Assembly: GCF_025147485.1 (NCBI RefSeq)
Contig: NZ_CP102263.1
Coordinates: 1,687,501 to 1,751,500, forward strand
Reading direction: 5' to 3'
Source of the DNA: Bacteroides uniformis
GTDB lineage: Bacteria; Bacteroidota; Bacteroidia; Bacteroidales; Bacteroidaceae
Length of the DNA: 64,000 bases
Shown here: positions 25,505-35,452 of the stretch, piece after piece
How the letters are laid out: each line of letters begins with the position of its first letter
Numbering within the stretch: the first letter of the stretch is position 1
Notes under the pieces: generated by a model
Database searches by the model: none
Told to the model about the DNA's origin: nothing
What the model saw: only the letters and a program-made list of their open reading frames with translations
Program-made: the position numbers and the translations under genes

Positions 25505-26863
25505 ATGAAGATGCAGAGATTTTGGGTAGGAAGAGCACTACTGTTGGCAGTTGCTGTGCTGTATGCCGGCGGCTATGTGCGCGCACAAGAGGCAAAGGAT
25601 ACCCTGACCCTGACCCTTGACCGTGCCTTGGAGATTGCTTTAAGCGACAATCCTACCATAAAGGTGGCGGAGGAAGAAATTGCTTTGAAGAAAGTGACTC
25701 ACAAGGAGACCTGGCAGAACTTGCTTCCGCAGGCAAGCATTGACGGTACGTGGAATCATACCATCAGTGCGGCACAGATGAATCTTGGCGGACAGTCGTT
25801 CAAGATGGGTATGGACAATTCGAATACGGTAAGCGGGGTGCTGAATATCAGTTTGCCCATATTCGCCCCTAGCGTATATAAGGCCATGTCGATGACGAAG
25901 ACAGACATTGAACTGGCTGTGGAAAAGTCACGGGCTTCTAAGCTGGACTTGGTGAACCAGGTAACTAAGGGTTACTATCAGCTGATGCTGACGCAAGACT
26001 CCTACGATGTGTTGCAGAAGAGCTATAAGCTGGCGGAAGACAACTACAACATTGTCAATGCCAAGTATCAGCAGGGTGCCGTCAGTGAGTTCGATAAAAT
26101 CAGTGCCGAGGTGCAGATGCGCAGCATTAAGCCGAATGTGATTTCGGCGGGTAATGCCGTGACGTTGTCCAAGTTGCAGTTGAAGGTACTGATGGGGGTA
26201 ACGGCCGATGTGGATATAGAGATTGCCGACAATCTCGGCAACTATGAGACGGAGCTGTTTGCCAATGAACTGAATCAGCCCGCTGCCAATCTGAACAATA
26301 ATACGACGATGAAGCAGTTGGACTTGAACCGGAAGATGCTCAATCAGAACATCAAGTCACTCCGTGCCAACTTCATGCCTACTTTGGGTATGAACTATTC
26401 TTACCAGTACCAGTCACTCTACAACGAGGATTGGAACATCCTCGATTATAATTGGAGCGGAAGTTCCGCACTGATGTTTACGCTGAGTATTCCTTTGTAT
26501 AAGGCAAGCAATTTCACCAAGCTCAAGTCCAACCGTATTCAGATACGTCAGTTGGAGCAGAACCGTCTGGACACAGAGCGAAAGCTGAACATGCAGATTA
26601 CCAGCTACCAGAACAACATGGCTGCCAGTTCCGAGCAGGTTGTCAGCAACCGCGAGAATGTGATGCAGGCACAGAAAGCTGTGCAGATTGCCGGTAAACG
26701 CTATGAGGTAGGCAAAGGTACGGTGTTGGAACTGAACACATCACAAGTGCAGCTTACGGAGGCTGAACTGACTTACAATCAGTCCATCTATGATTATCTG
26801 GTAGCGAAGGCTGACCTTGACCAAGTGCTGGGAAAGGATTATATTGCAGAGAACGAAGAATGA
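25505..26863 (+). CDS. TolC-family outer-membrane efflux protein
   Basis: A 452-residue protein with signal peptide (MKMQRFWVGRALLLAVAVLY...AQ) and two repeated helical OEP domains rich in Asn and Gln, beginning DTLTLTLDRALEIALSDNP. It forms the outer-membrane channel of the tripartite efflux system encoded with the next two genes. No lipobox, unlike the protein at 42597. Confidence 0.92.
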   Translation: MKMQRFWVGRALLLAVAVLYAGGYVRAQEAKDTLTLTLDRALEIALSDNPTIKVAEEEIALKKVTHKETWQNLLPQASIDGTWNHTISAAQMNLGGQSFKMGMDNSNTVSGVLNISLPIFAPSVYKAMSMTKTDIELAVEKSRASKLDLVNQVTKGYYQLMLTQDSYDVLQKSYKLAEDNYNIVNAKYQQGAVSEFDKISAEVQMRSIKPNVISAGNAVTLSKLQLKVLMGVTADVDIEIADNLGNYETELFANELNQPAANLNNNTTMKQLDLNRKMLNQNIKSLRANFMPTLGMNYSYQYQSLYNEDWNILDYNWSGSSALMFTLSIPLYKASNFTKLKSNRIQIRQLEQNRLDTERKLNMQITSYQNNMAASSEQVVSNRENVMQAQKAVQIAGKRYEVGKGTVLELNTSQVQLTEAELTYNQSIYDYLVAKADLDQVLGKDYIAENEE

Positions 26864-26900
26864 AGAACTAAGAATGAAGAATAGAAATAAGAACAACGAT

Positions 26901-27917
26901 ATGAAAAAAGGTTTTCAATGGATGGCCCTGCTGGTTGTTGCCATGTTGGGGGCATGTAGCGGAGGTAGTGATAAAGCTGCTGCTGAGAAGGTGGACGAGA
27001 AGCCGAGGGTGAAACTGGCCGAGGTGTCGTCCCGTCCCGTGGAACAGATTCAGGAATACACCGCTACGGTGGAAGCCGAAGTAAAAAACAATATTGCTCC
27101 CTCTTCTCCGGTGCGTATAGACCGCATCTTTGTGGAGGTGGGCGACCGCGTGTCGAAAGGCCAGAAGCTGGTCAGCATGGATGCTGCCAATCTGAAGCAG
27201 ATAAAATATCAGTTGGACAACCAGCAGATAGAGTTCAAGCGTATTGACGAGTTGTATAAGGTAGGCGGTGCCTCCAAGTCGGAGTGGGATACCGCCAAGA
27301 TGAATCTCGACATCCGTGAGACTTCCTATAAGAATCTCTTGGAGAACACCTCGTTGCTCAGTCCCATTAACGGGGTGGTGACGGCACGCAATTACGATAA
27401 CGGAGATATGTATAGCGGTGGAGAACCGGTACTGGTAGTGGAGCAAATCACTCCGGTAAAACTATACATCAACGTATCCGAAGGCTACTTTACCAAAGTG
27501 AAGAAGGGCGCTCCCGTATCCGTGAAAGTAGATGTCTATGGTGACGAGGAGTTCGAAGGCAAAATCAGCCTTGTTTATCCTACCATCGACCCGGCTACCC
27601 GTACTTTCCCGGTAGAGATACAGCTTGTCAACCGTGATCAGCGCGTACGTCCGGGAATGTTTGCCCGCGCCACGCTGAACTTCGGAACACAGGACCACGT
27701 GGTTGTTCCCGACCTGGCCATTGTGAAGCGTGCCGGTTCAGGCGACCGCTATGTCTATGTCTACAAGGACGGCAAGGTGTCTTATAATAAGGTAGAGCTT
27801 GGCCGTCGTATGGATACGGAGTATGAGTTGATTTCCGGTGTAGACAATAACTCTCAAGTTGTTATTGCTGGGCAGTCTAAATTAGCCGATGGTGTGGAAG
27901 TCGAGGTAGAAAAATAA
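26901..27917 (+). CDS. RND efflux periplasmic adaptor (lipoprotein)
   Basis: A 338-residue membrane-fusion protein with lipoprotein signal ending LGACSGG. It shows the split biotinyl-lipoyl half-motifs (IDRIFVEVGDRVSKGQKLV and LLSPINGVVTARNYDNGDMY), an alpha-hairpin between them, and a C-terminal membrane-proximal domain. The start at 26901 is chosen because the lipobox signal begins there; the frame runs back into the TolC gene. Confidence 0.92.
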   Translation: MKKGFQWMALLVVAMLGACSGGSDKAAAEKVDEKPRVKLAEVSSRPVEQIQEYTATVEAEVKNNIAPSSPVRIDRIFVEVGDRVSKGQKLVSMDAANLKQIKYQLDNQQIEFKRIDELYKVGGASKSEWDTAKMNLDIRETSYKNLLENTSLLSPINGVVTARNYDNGDMYSGGEPVLVVEQITPVKLYINVSEGYFTKVKKGAPVSVKVDVYGDEEFEGKISLVYPTIDPATRTFPVEIQLVNRDQRVRPGMFARATLNFGTQDHVVVPDLAIVKRAGSGDRYVYVYKDGKVSYNKVELGRRMDTEYELISGVDNNSQVVIAGQSKLADGVEVEVEK

Positions 27918-28012
27918 TATGGTAATGTGGTAATGTGATAATATGCTAATGTGCCGATGTAGCTACATTGCGCAGCCAATTAGCATATTAGCACATTGGC
28001 AAATTAAAGAAT
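27918..28012. repeat. Inverted repeat of TAATGTG/CACATTA units
   Basis: The left part reads GGTAATGTGGTAATGTGATA and continues; the right part carries TTAGCATATTAGCACATTGG, its approximate complement. Such TAATGTGCTAATGTG palindromes are a frequent Bacteroides intergenic element. Here it lies between adaptor and pump genes within an operon. Confidence 0.75.
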
Positions 28013-28019
28013 TAATCTT

Positions 28020-31000
28020 ATGAGTTTATACGAAGGAGCGGTTAAGAAACCGATTATGACCTCGCTCTGCTTCCTGGCAGTGGCTATATTTGGTCTGTTC
28101 TCTCTGTCGAAATTGCCGGTAGACCTTTATCCGGACATCGAGACCAACACCATTATGGTGATGACGACCTATCAGGGTGCCAGTGCCTCGGACATCGAGA
28201 ATAACGTGACCCGTCCGTTGGAAAACGTGCTGAATTCGGTCAGCAACTTGAAGCATATCACTTCCCGTTCGTCGGAGAATATTTCCGTGATTACGCTGGA
28301 GTTTGAGTATGGATATGACATAGACGTGCTGACGAACGACGTGCGTGATAAACTGGACATGGTGAGCTCCATGCTGCCCGATGAGGTCGAAACTCCCATC
28401 ATCTTCAAGTTCAGTACGGACATGATTCCTATCCTGCTGCTCTCCGTGCAGGCAGAGGAGAGCCAGCCGGCTCTTTACAAAATATTGGATGACAACGTGG
28501 CGAATCCCTTGGCGCGTGTGCCCGGTGTGGGTACGGTGTCCATTTCGGGTGCCCCCAAGCGTGAGGTCAATGTATATTGCGACCCCAATAAACTGGATGC
28601 CTACAACCTTTCTGTAGAAACTATCAGCTCTATTATCAGTGCCGAAAACCGGAATACGCCGGGCGGTACGTTCGATGTGGGTAGCAATACCTATTCGCTG
28701 CGTGTGGAAGGTGAGTTCAAGGATCCCAAAGAGATGGAGAACATCGTGGTAGGTACGCACAACGGTGCTTCCGTCTATCTGCGCGATGTGGCAAAAGTTG
28801 TGGACTCTGTGGAGGAACGTGCACAGAAGACGTATAGCAACGGTGTGCAGGGCGCTATGATTGTGGTGCAGAAACAATCGGGTGCCAATTCTGTAGCCAT
28901 TTCGCAGAAGGTAATTGATATGTTGCCACAGTTGCAGAAGTCACTGCCGAGCGATGTGAAGCTGGGGATCATTGTCAATACTTCCGATAACATCTTGAAT
29001 ACGATAGACAGCTTGGAGGAAACCATTATGTACGCTATGCTGTTCGTTATCTTGGTGGTGTTCGTTTTTTTGGGGCGTTGGCGTGCCACGGTCATCATCT
29101 GTATCACCATACCGATGTCACTGGTTGCCTCGTTCATCTATCTGGGTATCATCGACGGCGGTTCACTGAATATCATCTCGCTCTCTTGTCTCTCTATTGC
29201 TATTGGTAACGTGGTGGACGACGCCATTGTGGTACTCGAGAATGTAACGACCCATATTGAACGGGGTTCCGAACCGAAGCAGGCAGCGATACATGCCACG
29301 AACGAGGTGGCCATCTCCGTAATTGCATCTACGCTGACTATGATTGCGGTATTCTTCCCATTGACGATGGTAAGTGGTATGTCCGGTGTGTTATTCCGTC
29401 AGTTGGGATGGATGATGTGTGTGATTATGACGGTTTCCACAGTTTCAGCCTTGTCATTCACCCCGATGATGTGTGCGCAGCTTCTGCGTTTGCAGAAAAA
29501 GCAGAGTAAGATGTTCCTTACGCTCTATACGCCGATTCAGCGTGCGCTGGACGGTCTTGACGTGTGGTATCAGAACCGGTTGAACTGGGCTGTGCGCCAT
29601 CGTCTGACGGTTATGGCAGGCTGTGCCGCATTCTTTGTGGCAAGTCTGTTCTGTGCCAAGTACATCGGTACCGAGTTCTTCCCGGCAGCAGACAATAGCC
29701 GCATCGGTATCAACCTTCAGTTGCCCATCGGGGCCCGTGTGGAGCGTGCGGAAGCATTGGCTTCGGAACTGACAAACAAGTGGATGACGCGCTACGGAGA
29801 TATGATGAAAGTTTGCAACTACACTGTGGGGCAGGCGGACTCTGACAATACGTTTGCTTCCATGCAGGACAACGGTAGTCATATCATTAGTTTCAATATC
29901 AGTCTGGTGAGTCCGGGAGACCGTGACGTGACACTGGAAACCGTTTGCGACGAAATGCGTGAGGACTTGAAGGGGTATCCCGAATTGGACAAGGCGCAGG
30001 TTATTCTGGGCGGTAGCACAGGCGGCATGAGCGCCCAGGCAAGTGCCGACTTTGAGGTTTATGGTTACGACTTCACCGCTACGGACAAAGTGTCAGCCGA
30101 ACTGAAAGAGAAATTGTTGCAGGTGAAAGGTGTGAGTGAAGTGAACATCAGCCGTCAGGATTATCAGCCCGAATATCAGGTGGACTTTGACCGTGAGAAG
30201 CTGGCATTGCATGGCTTGAATCTTTCTACTGCCTCCAACTATCTGCGTAATCGTGTAAATGGTGCTTTGGCATCTTATTATCGCGAAGATGGTGACGAGT
30301 ACGACATCCGTGTGCGTTACGCTCCCGAATTCCGTACAAAGATTGAAGATTTGGAGAACATCCTTATTTATACGCCTTCCGGTGAGGGTATCCGCGTGAA
30401 AGACCTCGGCAAAGTAGTCGAGCGTTCTGCTCCTCCTACTATCGAACGTAAAGACCGTGAGCGTATTGTTACTGTATCTGCGGTTATTTCGGGAGCACCT
30501 TTGGGCGATGTGGTGGCCGATGGTAATGCTATAATTGATAAGATGGACCTACCAAGTGGTGTTTCTATCCAGATTTCGGGTTCGTATGAGGACCAACAGG
30601 ATTCATTCTCCGACTTGGGAACGCTGGCTGTATTGATTGTTATTCTCGTATTCATTGTGATGGCAGCTCAGTTTGAGTCTTTGAGTTATCCGTTCATCAT
30701 CATGTTTTCCATTCCATTTGCATTCAGCGGTGTGTTGATGGCATTATTCTTTACGGGAACCAATTTGAATGTGATGTCGCTTTTGGGTGGAATCATGTTG
30801 ATTGGTATTGTGGTGAAGAACGGTATCGTACTCATAGACTACATCACGCTTTGCCGCGAACGTGGTCAAGCGGTGCTTCACTCTGTAGTCACGGCAGGCC
30901 GCAGCCGTTTGCGTCCGGTATTAATGACTACACTGACCACTATCCTCGGTATGGTGCCGATGGCTGTAGGGCAGGGTGAAGGTGCCGAGATGTGGCGTCC

Positions 31001-31190
31001 GTTGGGTGTTGCCGTAATTGGCGGTCTGACGGTATCTACCATTCTGACATTGATTCTTGTCCCCGTACTCTATTGCTCGTTTGCAGGTGTTGGTATCCGC
31101 CGCACGCGTAAGAAGATTAAGAAAGACCGTGAGCTGAATGATTATTACCAGTTGCATAAGGAGAAGATGACGAAACCACGTAAACAATGA
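28020..31190 (+). CDS. RND efflux transporter (inner membrane)
   Basis: A 1056-residue proton-driven pump with 12 transmembrane segments and two large periplasmic loops. GNVVDDAIVVLENV gives the two aspartates of TM4 in the proton relay, KNGIVLIDY the lysine of TM10, and the N-terminal PVDLYPDIETNTIMVMT the usual porter-domain entry. It works with the adaptor and TolC-type genes upstream. Substrate not predictable. Confidence 0.95.
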   Translation: MSLYEGAVKKPIMTSLCFLAVAIFGLFSLSKLPVDLYPDIETNTIMVMTTYQGASASDIENNVTRPLENVLNSVSNLKHITSRSSENISVITLEFEYGYDIDVLTNDVRDKLDMVSSMLPDEVETPIIFKFSTDMIPILLLSVQAEESQPALYKILDDNVANPLARVPGVGTVSISGAPKREVNVYCDPNKLDAYNLSVETISSIISAENRNTPGGTFDVGSNTYSLRVEGEFKDPKEMENIVVGTHNGASVYLRDVAKVVDSVEERAQKTYSNGVQGAMIVVQKQSGANSVAISQKVIDMLPQLQKSLPSDVKLGIIVNTSDNILNTIDSLEETIMYAMLFVILVVFVFLGRWRATVIICITIPMSLVASFIYLGIIDGGSLNIISLSCLSIAIGNVVDDAIVVLENVTTHIERGSEPKQAAIHATNEVAISVIASTLTMIAVFFPLTMVSGMSGVLFRQLGWMMCVIMTVSTVSALSFTPMMCAQLLRLQKKQSKMFLTLYTPIQRALDGLDVWYQNRLNWAVRHRLTVMAGCAAFFVASLFCAKYIGTEFFPAADNSRIGINLQLPIGARVERAEALASELTNKWMTRYGDMMKVCNYTVGQADSDNTFASMQDNGSHIISFNISLVSPGDRDVTLETVCDEMREDLKGYPELDKAQVILGGSTGGMSAQASADFEVYGYDFTATDKVSAELKEKLLQVKGVSEVNISRQDYQPEYQVDFDREKLALHGLNLSTASNYLRNRVNGALASYYREDGDEYDIRVRYAPEFRTKIEDLENILIYTPSGEGIRVKDLGKVVERSAPPTIERKDRERIVTVSAVISGAPLGDVVADGNAIIDKMDLPSGVSIQISGSYEDQQDSFSDLGTLAVLIVILVFIVMAAQFESLSYPFIIMFSIPFAFSGVLMALFFTGTNLNVMSLLGGIMLIGIVVKNGIVLIDYITLCRERGQAVLHSVVTAGRSRLRPVLMTTLTTILGMVPMAVGQGEGAEMWRPLGVAVIGGLTVSTILTLILVPVLYCSFAGVGIRRTRKKIKKDRELNDYYQLHKEKMTKPRKQ

Positions 31191-31241
31191 TTAATCATTA
31201 TCCGTTAATCATTAAACATTAATCACTAAACATTATATAGC
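31191..31241 (+). repeat. Short TTAATCATTAA-type repeats
   Basis: Four tandem imperfect copies of a (T)TAATCATTAA word fill the gap between pump and accessory gene. The same word occurs at 14690-14712 and 22508-22536. Such runs are typical of Bacteroides intergenic DNA. Confidence 0.6.
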
Positions 31242-31535
31242 GTGAAATCAGTATTTATAACATTCGACCAAGCGTTCTTTGAACGTATCATGGCATTGCT
31301 TGACCGCCACAACTGCCGCGGCTTCAGCTATTGGCAGCAAGTACAGGGGCGTGGCAGTAAGACGGGGGAACCGCACTATGGCAGCCATGCCTGGCCCAGT
31401 ATGTGTTCCGCCATCATCACTATCATAGATGAGGCTAAGGTGGCTCCGTTGCTCGAAGCGCTCCACCGGATGGACAAGGAGACCGAGCAACTCGGACTCC
31501 GTGCTTTTGTTTGGAATATCGAACAGACCATTTAA
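31242..31535 (+). CDS. PG0541-type transporter-associated protein
   Basis: A 97-residue PII-like small protein (MKSVFITFDQAFFERIMALL, with GHAWPSM-like GSHAWPSMCSAII in the middle). The family is found almost only next to RND transporters in Bacteroidales and is thought to be accessory. The start is GTG; no ATG lies in range. Probably the last gene of the TetR-RND operon. Confidence 0.85.
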   Translation: MKSVFITFDQAFFERIMALLDRHNCRGFSYWQQVQGRGSKTGEPHYGSHAWPSMCSAIITIIDEAKVAPLLEALHRMDKETEQLGLRAFVWNIEQTI

Positions 31536-31636
31536 TCGGGTCTGCTCTGTCTATAACCGTTATCCCTGGAGAAAAAATCTTGTTTCTTTGGGGATAATTC
31601 TTTTTTGTCCGGAGAGATTTTTTCAACCTATATCTA

Positions 31637-31644
31637 TATCTTTG
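31637..31644 (+). promoter_or_regulatory. Promoter -7 box of the SGNH/MBOAT operon
   Basis: TATCTTTG matches TAnnTTTG and lies 14 bases before ATG 31659. It argues against the upstream in-frame ATG at 31605. Confidence 0.55.
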
Positions 31645-31658
31645 CGGCCACATTAGGT

Positions 31659-33038
31659 ATGGAAAAGAATTCATTGAAATATACGGGTCTGTTGGCGTTT
31701 ATCGTATGGGGTGCATTGTTGCTGATGCATCTGTTGCCAAGTATTACGATGGGTGGCCGTGTGCTGAGGCGTGTGGATATCTTGGGGGACGTGCGTCGTC
31801 CTTCCAAGCCGGTGAGTGAGCCGGACAGCCTGCTGCCTCCGCCCCCGAAGGTGAAGCCCGCCTTTGTGGACACCTGCCGTGCGGGCATGACGTGCATTGA
31901 AGATTACAGCGATTCTACCATGCGTGGCATGACGCGGTTCTATCAGGCGCTCGACGAGCTTGCCAAAGCACCCCGTCCGGTTCGTATCGCCTACTTCGGC
32001 GACTCCTTTATCGAAGCGGATATTCTGACGGCTGATTTACGCGAGATGCTTCAGCAGAAATATGGCGGTTGCGGAGTAGGTTTTGTCACCATTACGTCCA
32101 TGACCAGTGGCTTCCGTCCTACAGTGCGTCATTCCTTCAGCGGATGGCAGAGTCATTCTGTCATGGACTCCGTGTTCTTTGACCGTAGCAAGCTGGGAGT
32201 CTCCGGACATTACTTTATTCCGAATACCGGTGCTTATGTGGAACTGCGGGGGCAGAAGAACTATGCCTCCCGTCTGGATACTTGCCAGCGTGCCAGTATT
32301 TTTTTCTATAACCGTGGCACAACCACCCTTTCTGTCCGCGTCAATCGTGGCGAAGCAACTACCGAGACTTTTGAGCCGATTGATGATTTGCAGGAGATGA
32401 CGGTAGAGGGAAATATCGGTTCTGTCCGTTGGACGGTGGAAAGTGCGGACTCCACCTTGTTTTATGGCCTTGCCATGGACGGTACTTCCGGCATTGTGCT
32501 GGATAACTTCTCACTGCGTGGCAGCTCCGGCCTTTCCCTCCGCTCTGTTCCCGTGTGGATGATGCGTGAGTTCAATGAACAGCGTCCTTACGATTTGATA
32601 ATCCTGCAGTACGGACTGAATGTGGCTACAGAGCGCGGACGGAATTACGACAAGTACATTGCCGGCATGCAGACAACGGTGCAGCATCTCAAGGAGGCCT
32701 TTCCGCAAGCAGCCATCCTCATAGTCAGCGTGGGCGATAGGGACTATAAGACCGAAGAAGGGGAGCTGCGTACCATGCCTGGCATCAAGAATCTGGTTCG
32801 TTATCAACAGAATTTGGCGGCGGATGAGGCTGTCGCTTTCTGGAACATGTTCGAGGCTATGGGTGGGGAAGGCAGTATGGCAGACATGGTGCATGCCAAG
32901 CCGTCATTGGCCAATTATGATTATACGCACATCAACTTCCGTGGTGGAAAGCATCTTGCGGGATTACTTTATGAGTCTTTGATTTATGGCAAGGAACAGT
33001 ATGACAGAAGGAGGGCCTACTATGAAGAGGAGCCATAA
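31659..33038 (+). CDS. SGNH-hydrolase-like protein, envelope acetylation type
   Basis: A 460-residue protein with an N-terminal signal anchor (about residues 8-26) and a C-terminal SGNH-like domain: block I IAYFGDSFIEAD near residue 111, block III ILQYGLN near 313, and YDYTHINFRGG near 425 with the late histidine. The middle has a beta-sandwich-like insert. The gene is the first of three in a compact operon with a second SGNH protein and an MBOAT acyltransferase, so a role in transferring acetyl groups to an extracytoplasmic glycan is likely. Confidence 0.8.
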   Translation: MEKNSLKYTGLLAFIVWGALLLMHLLPSITMGGRVLRRVDILGDVRRPSKPVSEPDSLLPPPPKVKPAFVDTCRAGMTCIEDYSDSTMRGMTRFYQALDELAKAPRPVRIAYFGDSFIEADILTADLREMLQQKYGGCGVGFVTITSMTSGFRPTVRHSFSGWQSHSVMDSVFFDRSKLGVSGHYFIPNTGAYVELRGQKNYASRLDTCQRASIFFYNRGTTTLSVRVNRGEATTETFEPIDDLQEMTVEGNIGSVRWTVESADSTLFYGLAMDGTSGIVLDNFSLRGSSGLSLRSVPVWMMREFNEQRPYDLIILQYGLNVATERGRNYDKYIAGMQTTVQHLKEAFPQAAILIVSVGDRDYKTEEGELRTMPGIKNLVRYQQNLAADEAVAFWNMFEAMGGEGSMADMVHAKPSLANYDYTHINFRGGKHLAGLLYESLIYGKEQYDRRRAYYEEEP

Positions 33039-33957
33039 GGAGGATTCACGATTGTACGATTTACGATGTACGATTTGCTGCGCGGTGCTGGTGCTGATTG
33101 CGGCGATACGGCCGCTCCATGCACAGGACATACTGCCAGGCAGCCTTTCGTGTCATGCCAGTGGAGCGGATTGTGATACTCTCTGCCTCTATTCCCAACG
33201 TACGGATACGGTGTCTGTCCCTTTGATAACTTTTCCCGCCGCATTCCGGCAAATGAAGGAGAATGTACTTACCGACAGTCTGGGTATTCTTAATCCTTTC
33301 TGGGAGAAGTTGCGTCTGTCTCGGCTGGGCGCTTCCGCTGATACGCTTCGCATCGTACATGTGGGCGACAGCCATATACGCGGCCATATCTTCCCCCGTA
33401 CCATCGGTGCGTTGATGCAGGACACTTTCGGGGCAGTCTCTTATACCGATGTAGGTATCAACGGTGCATTTTGTACTACTTTCACCCGTCCGGACCGTAT
33501 TGCTGATATTGCGGCTCTGCATCCCGACCTGCTTATTCTTTCCTTCGGGACGAACGAAAGCCATAACCGCCGTTACAATACAATGCTGCACTATCGCCAG
33601 ATGGACGACCTTGTACGCATGCTTCGCGAGAAACTGCCGAATGTACCGATGTTGATGACCACTCCTCCGGGCTCTTACGAGAGTTTCCGGCAGCGTCGCC
33701 GTCGTCGGACCTATAAGATTAATCCGCGTACTGCCGTTGCCGTGCAGACCATCCGCCGCTATGCCGATGAAAACGGATTGGCGGTATGGGACATGTACGA
33801 AATACTTGGCGGTACCCACCGTGCCTGCCTCAACTGGCAGGAAGCCGGATTGATGCGTCCGGACCATGTACACTATTTGCCGGACGGTTACCGCCTGCAA
33901 GGCGAGCTGTTCTACCAGGCCTTGTTAAAAGCTTATAACGATTATGTGGAATATTGA
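33022..33957 (+). CDS. SGNH/GDSL hydrolase-like protein
   Basis: A 311-residue secreted protein (hydrophobic start CCAVLVLIAAIRPLHAQ). Block I is IVHVGDSHIRGH near residue 110, block III LILSFGTNESH near 172, and the catalytic Asp-His pair lies in PDHVHYLPDGY near 287. It overlaps the previous gene by 17 bases when ATG 33022 is used; ATG 33001 is an alternative. Its end overlaps the MBOAT gene. Probably acts on the same glycan as its neighbours. Confidence 0.8.
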   Translation: MKRSHKEDSRLYDLRCTICCAVLVLIAAIRPLHAQDILPGSLSCHASGADCDTLCLYSQRTDTVSVPLITFPAAFRQMKENVLTDSLGILNPFWEKLRLSRLGASADTLRIVHVGDSHIRGHIFPRTIGALMQDTFGAVSYTDVGINGAFCTTFTRPDRIADIAALHPDLLILSFGTNESHNRRYNTMLHYRQMDDLVRMLREKLPNVPMLMTTPPGSYESFRQRRRRRTYKINPRTAVAVQTIRRYADENGLAVWDMYEILGGTHRACLNWQEAGLMRPDHVHYLPDGYRLQGELFYQALLKAYNDYVEY

Positions 33958-35452
33958 CGAATTTTTATCCGGATTGAATATAGACTTGGACCGTTTGCGC
34001 GATGTCTTCACTTATGACCCGCAAGCCCCGATGATATTCAGCAGTGGTATTTTCCTCTGGCTGTTTGTCGCTTTTATATTGGTTTATCTGTTGTTGCAAC
34101 GCCGGACGACGGCGCGTTTGCTGTTTGTCACCTTGTTTTCCTATTACTTCTATTATAAAAGTAGTGGCACTTATTTCTTCCTGCTTGGACTGGTGACGGT
34201 CTGTGACTTTTTCATTGCACGCTTGATGGCACGCGAGGCTATTCCCTGGCTACGTAAGGCATGGGTTGTGTTGAGTCTGTTCATCAATTTGGGATTGTTG
34301 TGTTACTTCAAGTACACCAATTTTCTGGGCGAAACTTTTGCCTCGCTGACGGGAGGCACGTTCACGACAATGGATATTTTCCTTCCGGTGGGCATCTCTT
34401 TTTTCACTTTTCAGTCGTTGAGCTATACGATAGATGTGTACCGTCGCCAGATAACGCCTCTGACCAGTTTGTTGGATTATGCTTTTTATGTTTCTTTCTT
34501 TCCCCAGTTGGTGGCGGGTCCTATTGTACGTGCCCGTGATTTCATTCCGCAAATCCGCCGCCCGCTGTTTGTCTCCAATGAGATGTTCGGACGTGGAATC
34601 TTCCTCATCGTGAGTGGGCTCTTCAAGAAAGCGGTTATATCGGACTATATCAGCGTTAACTTTGTAGAGCGTATTTTTGATAATCCTACTCTTTATTCGG
34701 GGGTGGAGAATCTGATAGGTGTTTATGGCTATGCCTTGCAGATTTATTGCGACTTCTCCGGTTACAGTGATATGGCTATCGGCATTGCCTTGTTGCTGGG
34801 CTTCCATTTCAATATCAATTTCGATTCCCCTTATAAGTCCGCTTCCATTACGGAATTTTGGAGGCGGTGGCATATTTCGCTTTCCAGCTGGTTGCGCGAT
34901 TACCTTTATATTTCTTTGGGAGGCAACCGGAAGGGGAAAATCCGCCAATATGCCAATCTCATCATTACCATGTTCCTGGGCGGCTTGTGGCATGGCGCTT
35001 CGTGGAATTTTGTACTTTGGGGAATGATGCATGGCGTTGCGCTTGCAGCCCATAAGTTCTGGATGACGCTTACCGGGCGTAAGAAGGGGACGGAGAGCCA
35101 TGGCATCCACCGCTTCTTCGGAGTGCTTGTCACTTTCCATTTTGTTTGTTTCTGCTGGATATTCTTCCGTAATGCGGAGTTCTCCACATCAATGGATATG
35201 CTGAAGCAGATATTCACTACTTTCCGTCCGCAACTCTTCCCGCAGCTGGTAGAGGGTTATTGGGAAGTGTTTGCACTGATGGCATTGGGCTATCTGCTGC
35301 ATTTTGTGCCCGACAGTTGGGAACGTGCTTGCACAAAAACAGTAATCCGCCTCCCCTTGTTGGGAAAGGCGGTACTGATGCTTGCTGTAATCTATCTGGT
35401 CATTCAGATGAAAAGTTCGGAGATACAGCCGTTTATCTATTTCCAGTTCTGA
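33944..35452 (+). CDS. MBOAT-family O-acyltransferase
   Basis: A 502-residue polytopic protein of the AlgI/DltB type. It shows FSYYFYYKS, GISFFTFQSLSYTIDVYRR, PQLVAGPIVRA, the FWRRWHISLSSWLRDYLYI block, and the conserved active-site histidine in GGLWHGASWNFVLWG near residue 349. MBOAT proteins pass acyl groups from a cytoplasmic donor across the membrane. Its TGA is followed directly by the stop codon of the convergent GH20 gene. Confidence 0.93.
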   Translation: MWNIDEFLSGLNIDLDRLRDVFTYDPQAPMIFSSGIFLWLFVAFILVYLLLQRRTTARLLFVTLFSYYFYYKSSGTYFFLLGLVTVCDFFIARLMAREAIPWLRKAWVVLSLFINLGLLCYFKYTNFLGETFASLTGGTFTTMDIFLPVGISFFTFQSLSYTIDVYRRQITPLTSLLDYAFYVSFFPQLVAGPIVRARDFIPQIRRPLFVSNEMFGRGIFLIVSGLFKKAVISDYISVNFVERIFDNPTLYSGVENLIGVYGYALQIYCDFSGYSDMAIGIALLLGFHFNINFDSPYKSASITEFWRRWHISLSSWLRDYLYISLGGNRKGKIRQYANLIITMFLGGLWHGASWNFVLWGMMHGVALAAHKFWMTLTGRKKGTESHGIHRFFGVLVTFHFVCFCWIFFRNAEFSTSMDMLKQIFTTFRPQLFPQLVEGYWEVFALMALGYLLHFVPDSWERACTKTVIRLPLLGKAVLMLAVIYLVIQMKSSEIQPFIYFQF

